Of a DNA stretch of 64,000 nt, positions 16,562 to 24,033 are shown one piece after another; position 1 is the first letter of the stretch; each line of letters starts with the position of its first letter. Source of the DNA: a bacterium (GTDB taxonomy: Bacteria > Desulfobacterota_D > UBA1144); contig JABILG010000003.1 in NCBI GenBank assembly GCA_018654605.1, positions 1 to 64,000 of the forward strand, given 5' to 3'. The translations under genes and the position numbers were made by a program. Under the pieces are notes generated by a model. The model searched no databases. It was not told the DNA's origin and saw nothing but the letters and a program-made list of their open reading frames with translations.

Positions 16562-17866
16562 TTATTTCCTAAAATTATTCAGTGTCTCAAAGAAATTTGG
16601 AAAAGATATTGAGACACATTCTGGTTCTTTTATTGACGTAACACCTTTTGCTATTGTTCCCGCAATGGCAATCATCATTGCTATTCTGTGGTCCATGTGG
16701 CTTTCACAATCTGATCCTTTAAGATTATCTTTTCCTTTAATCAGGATACCATCATCTGTTTCCTCAATATCACTACCAAGTTTCCTGAGCTCACTCACAG
16801 TAGTTCTTATTCTATCAGATTCCTTGAATCTTAGTTCACCAGCATCTAGAACTTCTGAGGTTCCCTCAGCTAAAGCACATGCTAAGGATAGAATTGGTAT
16901 TTCGTCGATTACCATCGGGATAGAATCCTTTTCAATTTTTATGGATTTTAAATTACTACTCTTGACTAGAATATCACCTATCAGTTCACCGTTAATTTCA
17001 TGGGCATTTACAGTCTCAATTTCACCACCCATTTTTTTCAAGATTTCGATGAAGTGAATTCTGGTACTATTTAAGCACACATTTCTAATTATAAGCTCTG
17101 AATTTTTATTAATTAGAGCTGCAACAATAAAGAAAGCGGCAGATGAAGGATCACCAGGTACGTCAAAGGATTCAATTTCTACTTTAGGCTCGGGTTGAAT
17201 GATGATTTCATCTTTTTCGATAGTCAAGTTGTTAGTACATGATTTAAGCATTATTTCAGTATGATTCCTGGATTTCTTAATTTCTTTGAGCCTTGTCTCT
17301 CCCTCAGCGCATAAAGCAGCAAAGATTAATGCTGTCTTTACTTGAGCAGAACCTAATTCTAGATTGAACTTTCCTCCTTTAAGTTGAGAAGCTGAGACTA
17401 CTAATGGTAAGTTTCCTTCAGTGGAGGAGATTGATGCACCCATTTTCTCTAGTGGCTGGATTACTCTATTCATCGGGCGAGTTCTTAAGGAACTATCACC
17501 ATCTAGTTTAGATTCAAATTTTTGACCGCTCAAGAGACCTATTATAAGTCTTGCTGTTGTGCCTGAGTTACCACAATCTAATATTCCTTCTGATGGGACA
17601 AACTCCTTGGCACCTCTTCCTCGAACAAAAATATTTCCTTTAACTTCTGCAAACTGTACTCCTATATCCGCAAGACATTTTATAGTTGTCTGAAGATCGC
17701 TAGAGATTGTTCTTACATCTTCGGACATAGCAAGGTTAGATATTTTTGTCATCTCTTTATTGAGAGAGGCTATGAACAGAGCTCTGTGACCAATAGATTT
17801 ATCTGCGGGAACTTGTATGTCACCTTTGAATATATAGTCAGAACTTTTAATCTTAATCTTATCCAT
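16562..17866 (-). CDS. aroA: 3-phosphoshikimate 1-carboxyvinyltransferase (EPSP synthase)
   Basis: AroA transfers the enolpyruvyl group of PEP to shikimate-3-phosphate. Motifs: VPADKSIGHRALF (N-terminal Lys), LDCGNSGTTARLIIGLL, SSLRTRPMNRVIQPLEKMGA, DPSSAAFFIVAAL, IDEIPILSLACALAEG and RFKESDRIR. GNSGTTARL resembles the class II form. At 434 residues the length is normal. It heads the minus-strand operon aroA-cmk-ispH-sppA-lapA-lipA-apgM and is divergent from the DUF1152 gene across only 36 bases. Confidence 0.97.
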   Translation of the reverse strand: MDKIKIKSSDYIFKGDIQVPADKSIGHRALFIASLNKEMTKISNLAMSEDVRTISSDLQTTIKCLADIGVQFAEVKGNIFVRGRGAKEFVPSEGILDCGNSGTTARLIIGLLSGQKFESKLDGDSSLRTRPMNRVIQPLEKMGASISSTEGNLPLVVSASQLKGGKFNLELGSAQVKTALIFAALCAEGETRLKEIKKSRNHTEIMLKSCTNNLTIEKDEIIIQPEPKVEIESFDVPGDPSSAAFFIVAALINKNSELIIRNVCLNSTRIHFIEILKKMGGEIETVNAHEINGELIGDILVKSSNLKSIKIEKDSIPMVIDEIPILSLACALAEGTSEVLDAGELRFKESDRIRTTVSELRKLGSDIEETDDGILIKGKDNLKGSDCESHMDHRIAMMIAIAGTIAKGVTSIKEPECVSISFPNFFETLNNFRK

Positions 17867-17902
17867 TTTTATCTCGTTAAGTTATAATACCTAATAAATC
17901 CT
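17867..17902. promoter_or_regulatory. 36-base divergent promoter between aroA and the DUF1152 gene
   Basis: The whole spacer between two opposed start codons is 36 bases. It contains TATAAT at 17883-17888 on the plus strand, centred on the self-complementary TTATAA, so the same bases can act as a -10 box in both directions. Both -35 regions would have to lie in or next to the opposing coding sequence. Confidence 0.5.
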
Positions 17903-18847
17903 ATGCTGAAATCTTTTTCAAAATATAAAAAAGCTTTGCTGATCGGAATAGGCGGGGGAGCTGATATTATTGGAACAATCCCAACCAAACTACATTTAGA
18001 GTCTTTCGGAATTAAATGTATTTTAGGTGGTTTACCGTGGGAAAGATATTCGATAGATCCATTTCCTGGTCCTCGACCTTTTGACCAAATAGTTAATGTA
18101 ACCAATATAAATGATAGTTTTTGCTGGGCAAATGAAAAAACTCAAACTGAAGATGGGTTATTGTTCAGTGAATCCAAAGTCTCAAAAGTATTAAAAGAAA
18201 AAATTTTATTAGTCAATATTTTCAATAGTTCTTCTAAGATTGCCAAAGACCTTAAAGAATTTTGTAAAAAAAATAAAATTGATTTAATTGTTGGAGTTGA
18301 CGTTGGAGGAGACGTTATGGCTAAGGGAGACGAGCCAGGTCTCTCTAGTCCTTTGGCTGATTCTATAATGTTATCAGCCTTAAAAAAGGTCGAAACATCA
18401 GTAGATACTAAAATAGCGGTGTTAGGTTATGGAAGTGATGGTGAGCTGGAACCCTCAGAGTTGAACAACTCCTTATCTATAATTTCAAAGAAAAAAGGTC
18501 TTATTGGAATGCTTGGAATAAACGCTGATTCACAAAGAATCATGAAAAAACTTATTGCAAAAATTGAAACTGATGCAAGTCGCATACCTACTTTGGCTTT
18601 TAGCGGTACATACGGATTATCTAAAATTAGACGTGGAAGAATTGAAATTGATATTCATCCGTTTTCTCAGATTACGGTTTATATTAAGACTAATGTTATC
18701 TTTAAAGATATATCGCTGTCTGCTAAGCTGATACATAATTCATCTAATATATGGGAATCCAATAATATTCTTTTGAAGAATGGATTTAAAACGGAGTTAG
18801 ATTTTGAAATAAAAAAACATCTTACTTCATTAGAAGATATAAGATAA
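17903..18847 (+). CDS. DUF1152 domain protein
   Basis: The 314-residue protein opens with a glycine-rich nucleotide-binding-like segment ALLIGIGGGADIIGTIPTK, then GGLPWERYSIDPFPGPRPFDQI and VGVDVGGDVMAKGDEPGLSSPLADS. These match the DUF1152 family, mostly known from archaea and scattered bacteria and without an assigned reaction. There is no signal peptide or membrane segment. It is a single gene, divergent from aroA, and its last 26 bases overlap the convergent AEC transporter gene. The function is unknown. Confidence 0.75.
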   Translation: MLKSFSKYKKALLIGIGGGADIIGTIPTKLHLESFGIKCILGGLPWERYSIDPFPGPRPFDQIVNVTNINDSFCWANEKTQTEDGLLFSESKVSKVLKEKILLVNIFNSSSKIAKDLKEFCKKNKIDLIVGVDVGGDVMAKGDEPGLSSPLADSIMLSALKKVETSVDTKIAVLGYGSDGELEPSELNNSLSIISKKKGLIGMLGINADSQRIMKKLIAKIETDASRIPTLAFSGTYGLSKIRRGRIEIDIHPFSQITVYIKTNVIFKDISLSAKLIHNSSNIWESNNILLKNGFKTELDFEIKKHLTSLEDIR

Positions 18848-19703
18848 TTGGAATGAATGGAATAGATAAAATTGTAGAAACAAAAACTAGAGAGGCTACT
18901 TTTTCGGGAGATTTATTGTACCTATCAGAAAGTATAAAATTAAAAACCGCAGAAGGCATAGAAAACTGTAGAATCATAATTTTTGCTATAAGTCCCTGAA
19001 CACCTAAGACTGTACAAATCCCAAAACCAAGTATTGAACCAAGAAGTAAACGAAGTGAACCTAGAAGCAGGTTTTCGTTAAGATTGACTATTTTAGTTTC
19101 AGAAAGCTTATGACCAAGGCTAAACATCATTAAAGGGATACTCGTAGTACCTAGAAGATTTATAGCATTATTAAGGCCAACATTAACTTTTATGTCTAAA
19201 TTGTTAAGAAGCAGAGCTAGTGTAACAGCATAGATTAAAGGTGTTTTAAATACCTCCATAATTTTTTTTGGCCCATTCAATATAAATATCCCAACTGAAC
19301 AGTGATAGAAGAATACAATTGTTGTAAAGATTATTGCGTATTCAAATGCTTGATTCCCAAAAGCATAAAGAGCTATTGGAAGAGCCATGTTAGCAGTGTT
19401 TGGGAAGACTAAAGGATTCAGGAAAGTAACTATGTTCTTTCTTAGAAGTTTCAATATTATCGAAAAAACCCCCATCCCAATAAATATCATTAATGTGCCA
19501 GCAATTAGTATTTGGGACGCGGCTTCCATTGTGATTTTTCCATCTATTAGTGATGAAAATATTAAACATGGGGTTGATATATATAAAAGCAAAAGATTTA
19601 TTGGCTTTAGGTTTACATTTGTTACTTTACCAAAAGTGAACCCAGTAAGTATTATAATAATTACCGGAAGTATAACTTCAAAAACTTTTATCCATAAATC
19701 CAT
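18822..19703 (-). CDS. AEC-family (auxin efflux carrier-like) transporter
   Basis: This 293-residue membrane protein has roughly ten hydrophobic segments in two halves, with NPLVFPNTANMALPIALYAFG in the first and a matching MILQFSMPSAVFNFILSDRY in the second. Both are typical AEC crossover segments. Bacterial members move malate, malonate or other organic acids; the substrate here is unknown. It is divergent from doxX. An extended -10 (TGGTAGACT) ends 6 bases before its ATG, suggesting a leaderless message. Confidence 0.85.
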   Translation of the reverse strand: MDLWIKVFEVILPVIIIILTGFTFGKVTNVNLKPINLLLLYISTPCLIFSSLIDGKITMEAASQILIAGTLMIFIGMGVFSIILKLLRKNIVTFLNPLVFPNTANMALPIALYAFGNQAFEYAIIFTTIVFFYHCSVGIFILNGPKKIMEVFKTPLIYAVTLALLLNNLDIKVNVGLNNAINLLGTTSIPLMMFSLGHKLSETKIVNLNENLLLGSLRLLLGSILGFGICTVLGVQGLIAKIMILQFSMPSAVFNFILSDRYNKSPEKVASLVFVSTILSIPFIPIILYLLMK

Positions 19704-19726
19704 ATCACTAGTCTACCAAATGTGAA

Positions 19727-19754
19727 TTGATAAATGACACTTGTTAGTTATAAT
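19727..19754 (+). promoter_or_regulatory. Promoter of doxX-like gene, predicted leaderless
   Basis: TTGATA (19727-19732), a 16-base spacer and a perfect TATAAT (19749-19754) form the clearest sigma-70 promoter in the window. The downstream ATG at 19762 is 7 bases after the -10 box, so transcription should begin at or next to the start codon. It also shows that the TTG at 19741 in the ORF track cannot be the start. Confidence 0.75.
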
Positions 19755-19761
19755 TTTTCAA

Positions 19762-20157
19762 ATGTGGTTTCTTAGGACTACTTCATCTTTGGCATCTTTG
19801 TTGCCGAGGCTTATTCTTGCATTAACTTTCATTCCAGCAGGTTGGTATAAGATTACAGATTTTGAGCAGAAAGCCCTTTCTTGGAGTGTTAATTTTGGCT
19901 TTCCAATGTGGGCAACAGGAGTAGCAGTCTTTGTGGAGTTTTTTGGTGGAATTGCTATAGCGCTTGGATTATTAACTAGATTGGCAGCACTCGGAATCTT
20001 AATTGTTATGTGTGTAGGAATATGGGTTGCCCATCTTGATGACGGGTATTTCCCTACTTATGATACCTATGGATATCAATTGTGTCTCGTTGGTTTAGCA
20101 TATTCGTTGTTATTTGTTGGTGGTGGAAAATACTCACTAGACTATAGGTTCTTTTAG
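19762..20157 (+). CDS. DoxX-family membrane protein
   Basis: The 131-residue protein has four membrane segments and the DoxX pattern: LLPRLILALTFIPAGWYKI, then FVEFFGGIAIALGLLTRLAALGILIVM and a C-terminal LVGLAYSLLFVGGGKYSLD. DoxX proteins are small integral membrane proteins linked to redox or thiosulfate/quinone chemistry, mostly without proven function. The start at ATG 19762 is fixed by the promoter just upstream. Its TAG stop interlocks with the pgi stop (TTAG, 4-base overlap). Confidence 0.85.
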   Translation: MWFLRTTSSLASLLPRLILALTFIPAGWYKITDFEQKALSWSVNFGFPMWATGVAVFVEFFGGIAIALGLLTRLAALGILIVMCVGIWVAHLDDGYFPTYDTYGYQLCLVGLAYSLLFVGGGKYSLDYRFF

Positions 20158-21335
20158 ATATTTAGATTTCTTTTAATTAGTTCTACTGCGGGTTGATCAA
20201 ACGGATTTACCTTCATCTTTTTAGCAAGAATTAAAGTTGTTAGCTGAAGAATAATAAGTAATGCGCCAAGGCTCTCCTCGTTTAGCCTATTAATTTCTAT
20301 CTCAACATATGGAATTCTCTTAATATCTAATGCCTTAATAGTAGCATTCTTTTCCTTTAGTACTGACTTATTAAGTTCGGGATTTCCCTTTTTATAATTC
20401 TTAATCGATAAAACTGTTAGAGTTTTATCTTTAGGCCCATCTAGTATAAGTTGCATTTGGGAATGTTGATCTTTAGGCCCTAAATATCTTATTGGAGTAA
20501 GTCCAGTTGAGACTCGATTTGCAGAGACTTTACCTAAGCTTTCACCCCATAATTGCATGAACCATTCACCAAAATATTCCATATTATTCTTATATGACAT
20601 AATGCCCGTATTAGTCTTACCTTTATTTAAGTTTTTATAATAGAAATTAGCCAAGCAATTAATTGGAACAAATCTACTTTTTAGAATTATCTCATAAGAG
20701 TTTAGAGCCCCCTTTATAATCCTTTTCCAGTCAATACTCATCATTTGGCAAGGTATCAGAGAGGATTTGCTTAACACAGAGAATCTGCCGCCAATGTCTG
20801 GATTTATATAAAAGGTATATATGCCTTCTTTTTTACCAAATTTATTTAAATATCCATTGTTGTTTTCAGTGATGAAGAATATAGAGGAGCTAATTCTAAT
20901 ACTTTTTGAAACAAGTTTTTTAACAGTTTCTTTTAATAATTTTTTTATCTCAAAAGTGCTTCCTGACTTGCTTATAAAAACAAAGTTGGTTGATCTAATA
21001 TTTATGTCATTAAAAACCTTGTCAAAGTATTCGCCATCAAGATTATCTACTAAAAAAACTTTCTTTTTGAAATTATCCTGTTTGGATAAGCTTTCGATTA
21101 TAGTCTTTATTCCAAGGCTAGATCCTCCCATGCCAAAAAATACCAAATCTTTATTTTGAAAATTTCTTTTATTAAGTAATGTTTTAGTTTTATTTAGTTC
21201 TTTAATTTCTTTTATAAGCTCGAGCTCATTGATTTCATTTATGGTCTTAGCTGAAGACGGATTATGTTTATTGTTGGAATATTCAGGAACTGTTAACTTA
21301 ATTTGATTAATATTAAATTTATTATTTGTTACCAT
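20154..21335 (-). CDS. pgi: Glucose-6-phosphate isomerase, short form
   Basis: PGI interconverts glucose-6- and fructose-6-phosphate. The SIS-fold motifs FGMGGSSLGIKT, FISKSGSTFE, GGRFSVLSKSSLIP, GEWFMQLWGESLGK (catalytic Glu), LGPKDQHSQMQL (catalytic His) and NPFDQPAVE are all visible. At 393 residues it is shorter than most bacterial PGIs (about 430-550) and Lys/Asn-rich, so loops have been trimmed. It overlaps fabH by 7 bases, and is convergent with doxX. Confidence 0.92.
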   Translation of the reverse strand: MVTNNKFNINQIKLTVPEYSNNKHNPSSAKTINEINELELIKEIKELNKTKTLLNKRNFQNKDLVFFGMGGSSLGIKTIIESLSKQDNFKKKVFLVDNLDGEYFDKVFNDINIRSTNFVFISKSGSTFEIKKLLKETVKKLVSKSIRISSSIFFITENNNGYLNKFGKKEGIYTFYINPDIGGRFSVLSKSSLIPCQMMSIDWKRIIKGALNSYEIILKSRFVPINCLANFYYKNLNKGKTNTGIMSYKNNMEYFGEWFMQLWGESLGKVSANRVSTGLTPIRYLGPKDQHSQMQLILDGPKDKTLTVLSIKNYKKGNPELNKSVLKEKNATIKALDIKRIPYVEIEINRLNEESLGALLIILQLTTLILAKKMKVNPFDQPAVELIKRNLNI

Positions 21336-22294
21336 TTTAAAACTGCTGAACCCCAGGCAAAACCAGCCCCAAAAACAGAGAATAAAATGTTATCCCCCTT
21401 CTTGATTTTTGATTCGTTAAGCGCTTCGTGTAAGGCTAATAGGACGGAGGCAGATGAAGTATTTCCGTATTTCTCAATATTAACAAAACATTTCTCTATT
21501 GGGAGATCTAGCCTTTCTCTTGCTGCTTCAATGATACGCATATTGGCCTGATGAGGGATAAATAGGTCTATTTCATTTGGTGTTATTCCCGCAGCTTCAA
21601 TAGCTTCTAGCGAGTTTGACTGAATTACTTTGACTGCTTCTTTAAAGACTTCTTTCCCGTGCATTACGAGAAAACGTGAACCATTCGGGTCTTTTGACCC
21701 GCCACCAGGTGTATATAATAGCTCTGCTTCATTACCACTGGCACCTAAACAGACAGACATAATTCCAGGTGTATCACTTTCTTCTATTACTACTGCACCT
21801 GCACCATCACCAAATAGTATGCAAGTTCCTCTGTCAGTATAATCAACAATCTTAGATAAGTTCTCGGCCCCAACTAGAAGAAGTTTTTTTGCTTGCCCAT
21901 TTTCAATCATCGCCTTTGCAATACTTAGACAGTAAATGAACCCCGAGCATCCTGCAGAGAGATCAAATGCAAAGACTTTTCTTGTATTAAGCTTATCCTG
22001 AAGCAAGCAGGCAACAGATGGGGTCATGTAATCAGGAGTAACTGTTCCAACTATAATCCCATCGATTTCATCAGGATTAGTAGAAGAGTTTTTTAATGCT
22101 TGAAGACAAGCTTCATAGCACATATCTGAAGTAGCTTTATCTTTTTCAAGAATCCTTCTTTCTGAAATACCGGTTCTTGCTTTTATCCATTCATCTGAAG
22201 TATCGACTAGAGATTCTAAGTCTTTATTTGAAAGTATTTTTTCTGGAATATAAATTCCGGTACCTGTTATTTTTGCATAGCTCAAATTATCCAC
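21329..22294 (-). CDS. fabH: 3-oxoacyl-[acyl-carrier-protein] synthase III
   Basis: FabH starts fatty acid synthesis by condensing an acyl-CoA with malonyl-ACP. The Cys-His-Asn triad is intact: C116 in DLSAGCSGFIY, His in FIPHQANMRII and Asn in YGNTSSASVLLAL. It has 321 residues, typical. It is followed directly by pgi (7-base overlap) and lies 8 bases after the 154-residue unknown gene, so the three probably form one transcript. No other fab genes are adjacent. Confidence 0.97.
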   Translation of the reverse strand: MDNLSYAKITGTGIYIPEKILSNKDLESLVDTSDEWIKARTGISERRILEKDKATSDMCYEACLQALKNSSTNPDEIDGIIVGTVTPDYMTPSVACLLQDKLNTRKVFAFDLSAGCSGFIYCLSIAKAMIENGQAKKLLLVGAENLSKIVDYTDRGTCILFGDGAGAVVIEESDTPGIMSVCLGASGNEAELLYTPGGGSKDPNGSRFLVMHGKEVFKEAVKVIQSNSLEAIEAAGITPNEIDLFIPHQANMRIIEAARERLDLPIEKCFVNIEKYGNTSSASVLLALHEALNESKIKKGDNILFSVFGAGFAWGSAVLKW

Positions 22295-22302
22295 CCAATC
22301 CT

Positions 22303-22767
22303 TTAATTGTTAGTATTTTTTATTATATCTTTAATGTCAATCCTGAAGTGATTAAGGGTCTCAGCTAATTTGTCGCTGAATTGATTCTTAAGTTCTAAAA
22401 TCTTTAAAGAATTATTTCTTTTGCTAAAAACTATTAGGGGTAAGCTACTAAAAGAGAAATAATTACAGATATTTTGAACTTCATTAATATTATCCACAGA
22501 TATGAGATTAGATATTGTTTCAACTTTTACTTTGTTTTTATAAAACTCAATTTTTAATTCTAAAGTAGGAAAATCACCCTGCATTATAGGGTTGAATACA
22601 AGTTCAAAGTCCATGGTAGTATCAAAATTCATAACAGATTGTGTCTGCATGCATGACGCAAGTAGGTAATAATTATCGTGGAAAATAATTATAGACCCTT
22701 CTTCAATAAAATTAAACTTTCTTAAGATGTCATCAATTGATATATTCTTAGTTGATTTTTTAATCAT
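22303..22767 (-). CDS. Unrecognised 154-residue cytoplasmic protein
   Basis: I do not recognise this protein. It has no signal peptide or membrane segment, is rich in Ile, Asn, Ser and Lys, and reads as a mixed alpha/beta fold with alternating hydrophobic strands (GSIIIFHDNYYLLAS, DFELVFNP, LELKIEFYKNKVKVETI) and a helical C terminus. It is the first gene of a probable unit with fabH and pgi, and divergent from a small membrane-protein gene. The shape (about 120-150 residues, strands then helix) recalls YbjN/chaperone-like folds, but this is only a suggestion. Confidence 0.65.
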   Translation of the reverse strand: MIKKSTKNISIDDILRKFNFIEEGSIIIFHDNYYLLASCMQTQSVMNFDTTMDFELVFNPIMQGDFPTLELKIEFYKNKVKVETISNLISVDNINEVQNICNYFSFSSLPLIVFSKRNNSLKILELKNQFSDKLAETLNHFRIDIKDIIKNTNN

Positions 22768-22820
22768 AATTATAGTACAATTCTAAAGCTTACACTTTAA
22801 GTTATCAAGGAGGAGTGTTC

Positions 22821-23021
22821 ATGACAGGTATAGCTATAGCTTTAAGCTTTATTGCACTTTATTGGATTGCGGCTACAAATTTTGGAGAAAGCGAAGGTGC
22901 TGCAGATAGCGCCCCAGGTGAGACTCAGACACCTGCTTCAGATTCTTTGACAGATGGTACGCCACAAACTACTGATGAAAGCATTACTGACGGATCTGAA
23001 TTTAGCTCACCTAAAGGTTAA
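22821..23021 (+). CDS. Small acidic single-pass membrane protein, unknown
   Basis: The 66-residue product has one N-terminal membrane helix (TGIAIALSFIALYWIAATNF) and a low-complexity tail of Ser, Thr, Asp, Glu, Gly and Pro with no lysine until the end. The start is the ATG at 22821: AAGGAGGA, the strongest Shine-Dalgarno in the window, ends 6 bases before it; the ORF track's GTG is discarded. The stop lies inside a bidirectional hairpin. No homologous family is recognised. A perfect ribosome-binding site and own terminator argue that it is real and well expressed. Confidence 0.7.
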   Translation: MTGIAIALSFIALYWIAATNFGESEGAADSAPGETQTPASDSLTDGTPQTTDESITDGSEFSSPKG

Positions 23022-23039
23022 TTTTAAATTAACTTTTAG
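23011..23039. terminator. Palindromic bidirectional hairpin at convergent gene ends
   Basis: CTAAAGGTTAATTT and AAATTAACTTTTAG form a 14-pair stem with one G-U pair around a single central T. It contains the stop codon of the small membrane-protein gene and the last codons of the btuF-like gene, so it may end transcription from both sides. It lacks a long T-tract. Confidence 0.55.
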
Positions 23040-23980
23040 CCAGCGAAAGATTCGAAATGTATATAATTCTGAAGATTTAGTATTGCGTCTGGCTCAGGCT
23101 CGTAATTAAAACTTTTCTGATTTATTGTTCGGGTAATAATTTTAATCCCTTCAATTAATCTATAAGTGCCTTTAGAGAAGTATGCATTGGCGTTCACTAT
23201 ATAAACTTGCCCACTGTTAAATGCGGGTATTTTGTTTAATTCTGGATTTTCCAATAAAAGATTAATCTCATTTAACGTCTGTTCTATATCGTACCCACAA
23301 GGCATTATGAATATAAAATGTGGTGCGAACTCCAATAGCTTTTCGAATGTAATTTTTTCTGAATTTTGGGTTCCCCCTAATTTAATACTTGTTCCACCTG
23401 CAATATTAACTATCTCCGGAACCCAGTGTCCAGCTGAATAAATAGGATTTATCCAATCCATACAAAAAACTCTAGGCTTATCGATAATATTTTTTGAAAA
23501 AGATAAAATAGTTTTTATTTCCCCATTTATTTTGTTAACGAGCTCGATGCCTTTGTCTTTGACCTTGAATTTGTCTGCGAGCAATAATATTGATTCGTTT
23601 ATTTCTTTAATGGACCTAGGGCTAGTTGTTATAATCTCTGGTTTTTTTGAGAGCTTTAATAATATTTCTTCTATTTGAGAACTAGAGATAGCACAAACCT
23701 CGCATAAATCTTGAGTAATGATAAAATCAGGCTCTATTTTATTTATTGCCTCAATATCTAGCAAATAAATAGATTTATTTGAACTTGCACTTTCATTAAT
23801 AGCTGTGTCTATTTGTAAGCTATTTAATTTGCGAAAGTCCAGAGTTGAGTCTAGTACTACCTCCTTGTTTTTTATTGATTCGGGGAAATTGCATTTGTGG
23901 CTAACCCCATAAATATTGTCTTCTAGACCAAGTGCGCAGAGAATTTCTGTAGCACCTGGTACAAGGGATATTATTTTCAT
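23036..23980 (-). CDS. Cobalamin-binding BtuF-like protein without signal peptide
   Basis: The 314-residue protein starts MKIISLVPGATEILCALGLEDNIYGVSHKCNFP, the usual beginning of the cobalamin/siderophore-binding fold (Peripla_BP_2). DFIITQDLCEVCAISS, YSAGHWVPEIVNIAGG and IFIMPCGYD are also typical of this cobalamin-binding subfamily. Unlike BtuF it has no signal peptide, so it is cytoplasmic or the export signal lies elsewhere. It follows btuB by 53 bases on the same strand and is probably co-regulated by the cobalamin riboswitch. No BtuCD genes are seen. Confidence 0.82.
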   Translation of the reverse strand: MKIISLVPGATEILCALGLEDNIYGVSHKCNFPESIKNKEVVLDSTLDFRKLNSLQIDTAINESASSNKSIYLLDIEAINKIEPDFIITQDLCEVCAISSSQIEEILLKLSKKPEIITTSPRSIKEINESILLLADKFKVKDKGIELVNKINGEIKTILSFSKNIIDKPRVFCMDWINPIYSAGHWVPEIVNIAGGTSIKLGGTQNSEKITFEKLLEFAPHFIFIMPCGYDIEQTLNEINLLLENPELNKIPAFNSGQVYIVNANAYFSKGTYRLIEGIKIITRTINQKSFNYEPEPDAILNLQNYIHFESFAG

Positions 23981-24033
23981 AATTATATAGTAATGTTTTT
24001 TAGTGTTTCATCAAAATTCTTCAATGAATTTTT

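Noticed and set aside
19741-19761. TTG start of doxX giving MLVIIFQ
   Set aside because: The TTG lies between the -35 and -10 elements of a clear promoter, so it would not be transcribed. The ATG at 19762 is used.
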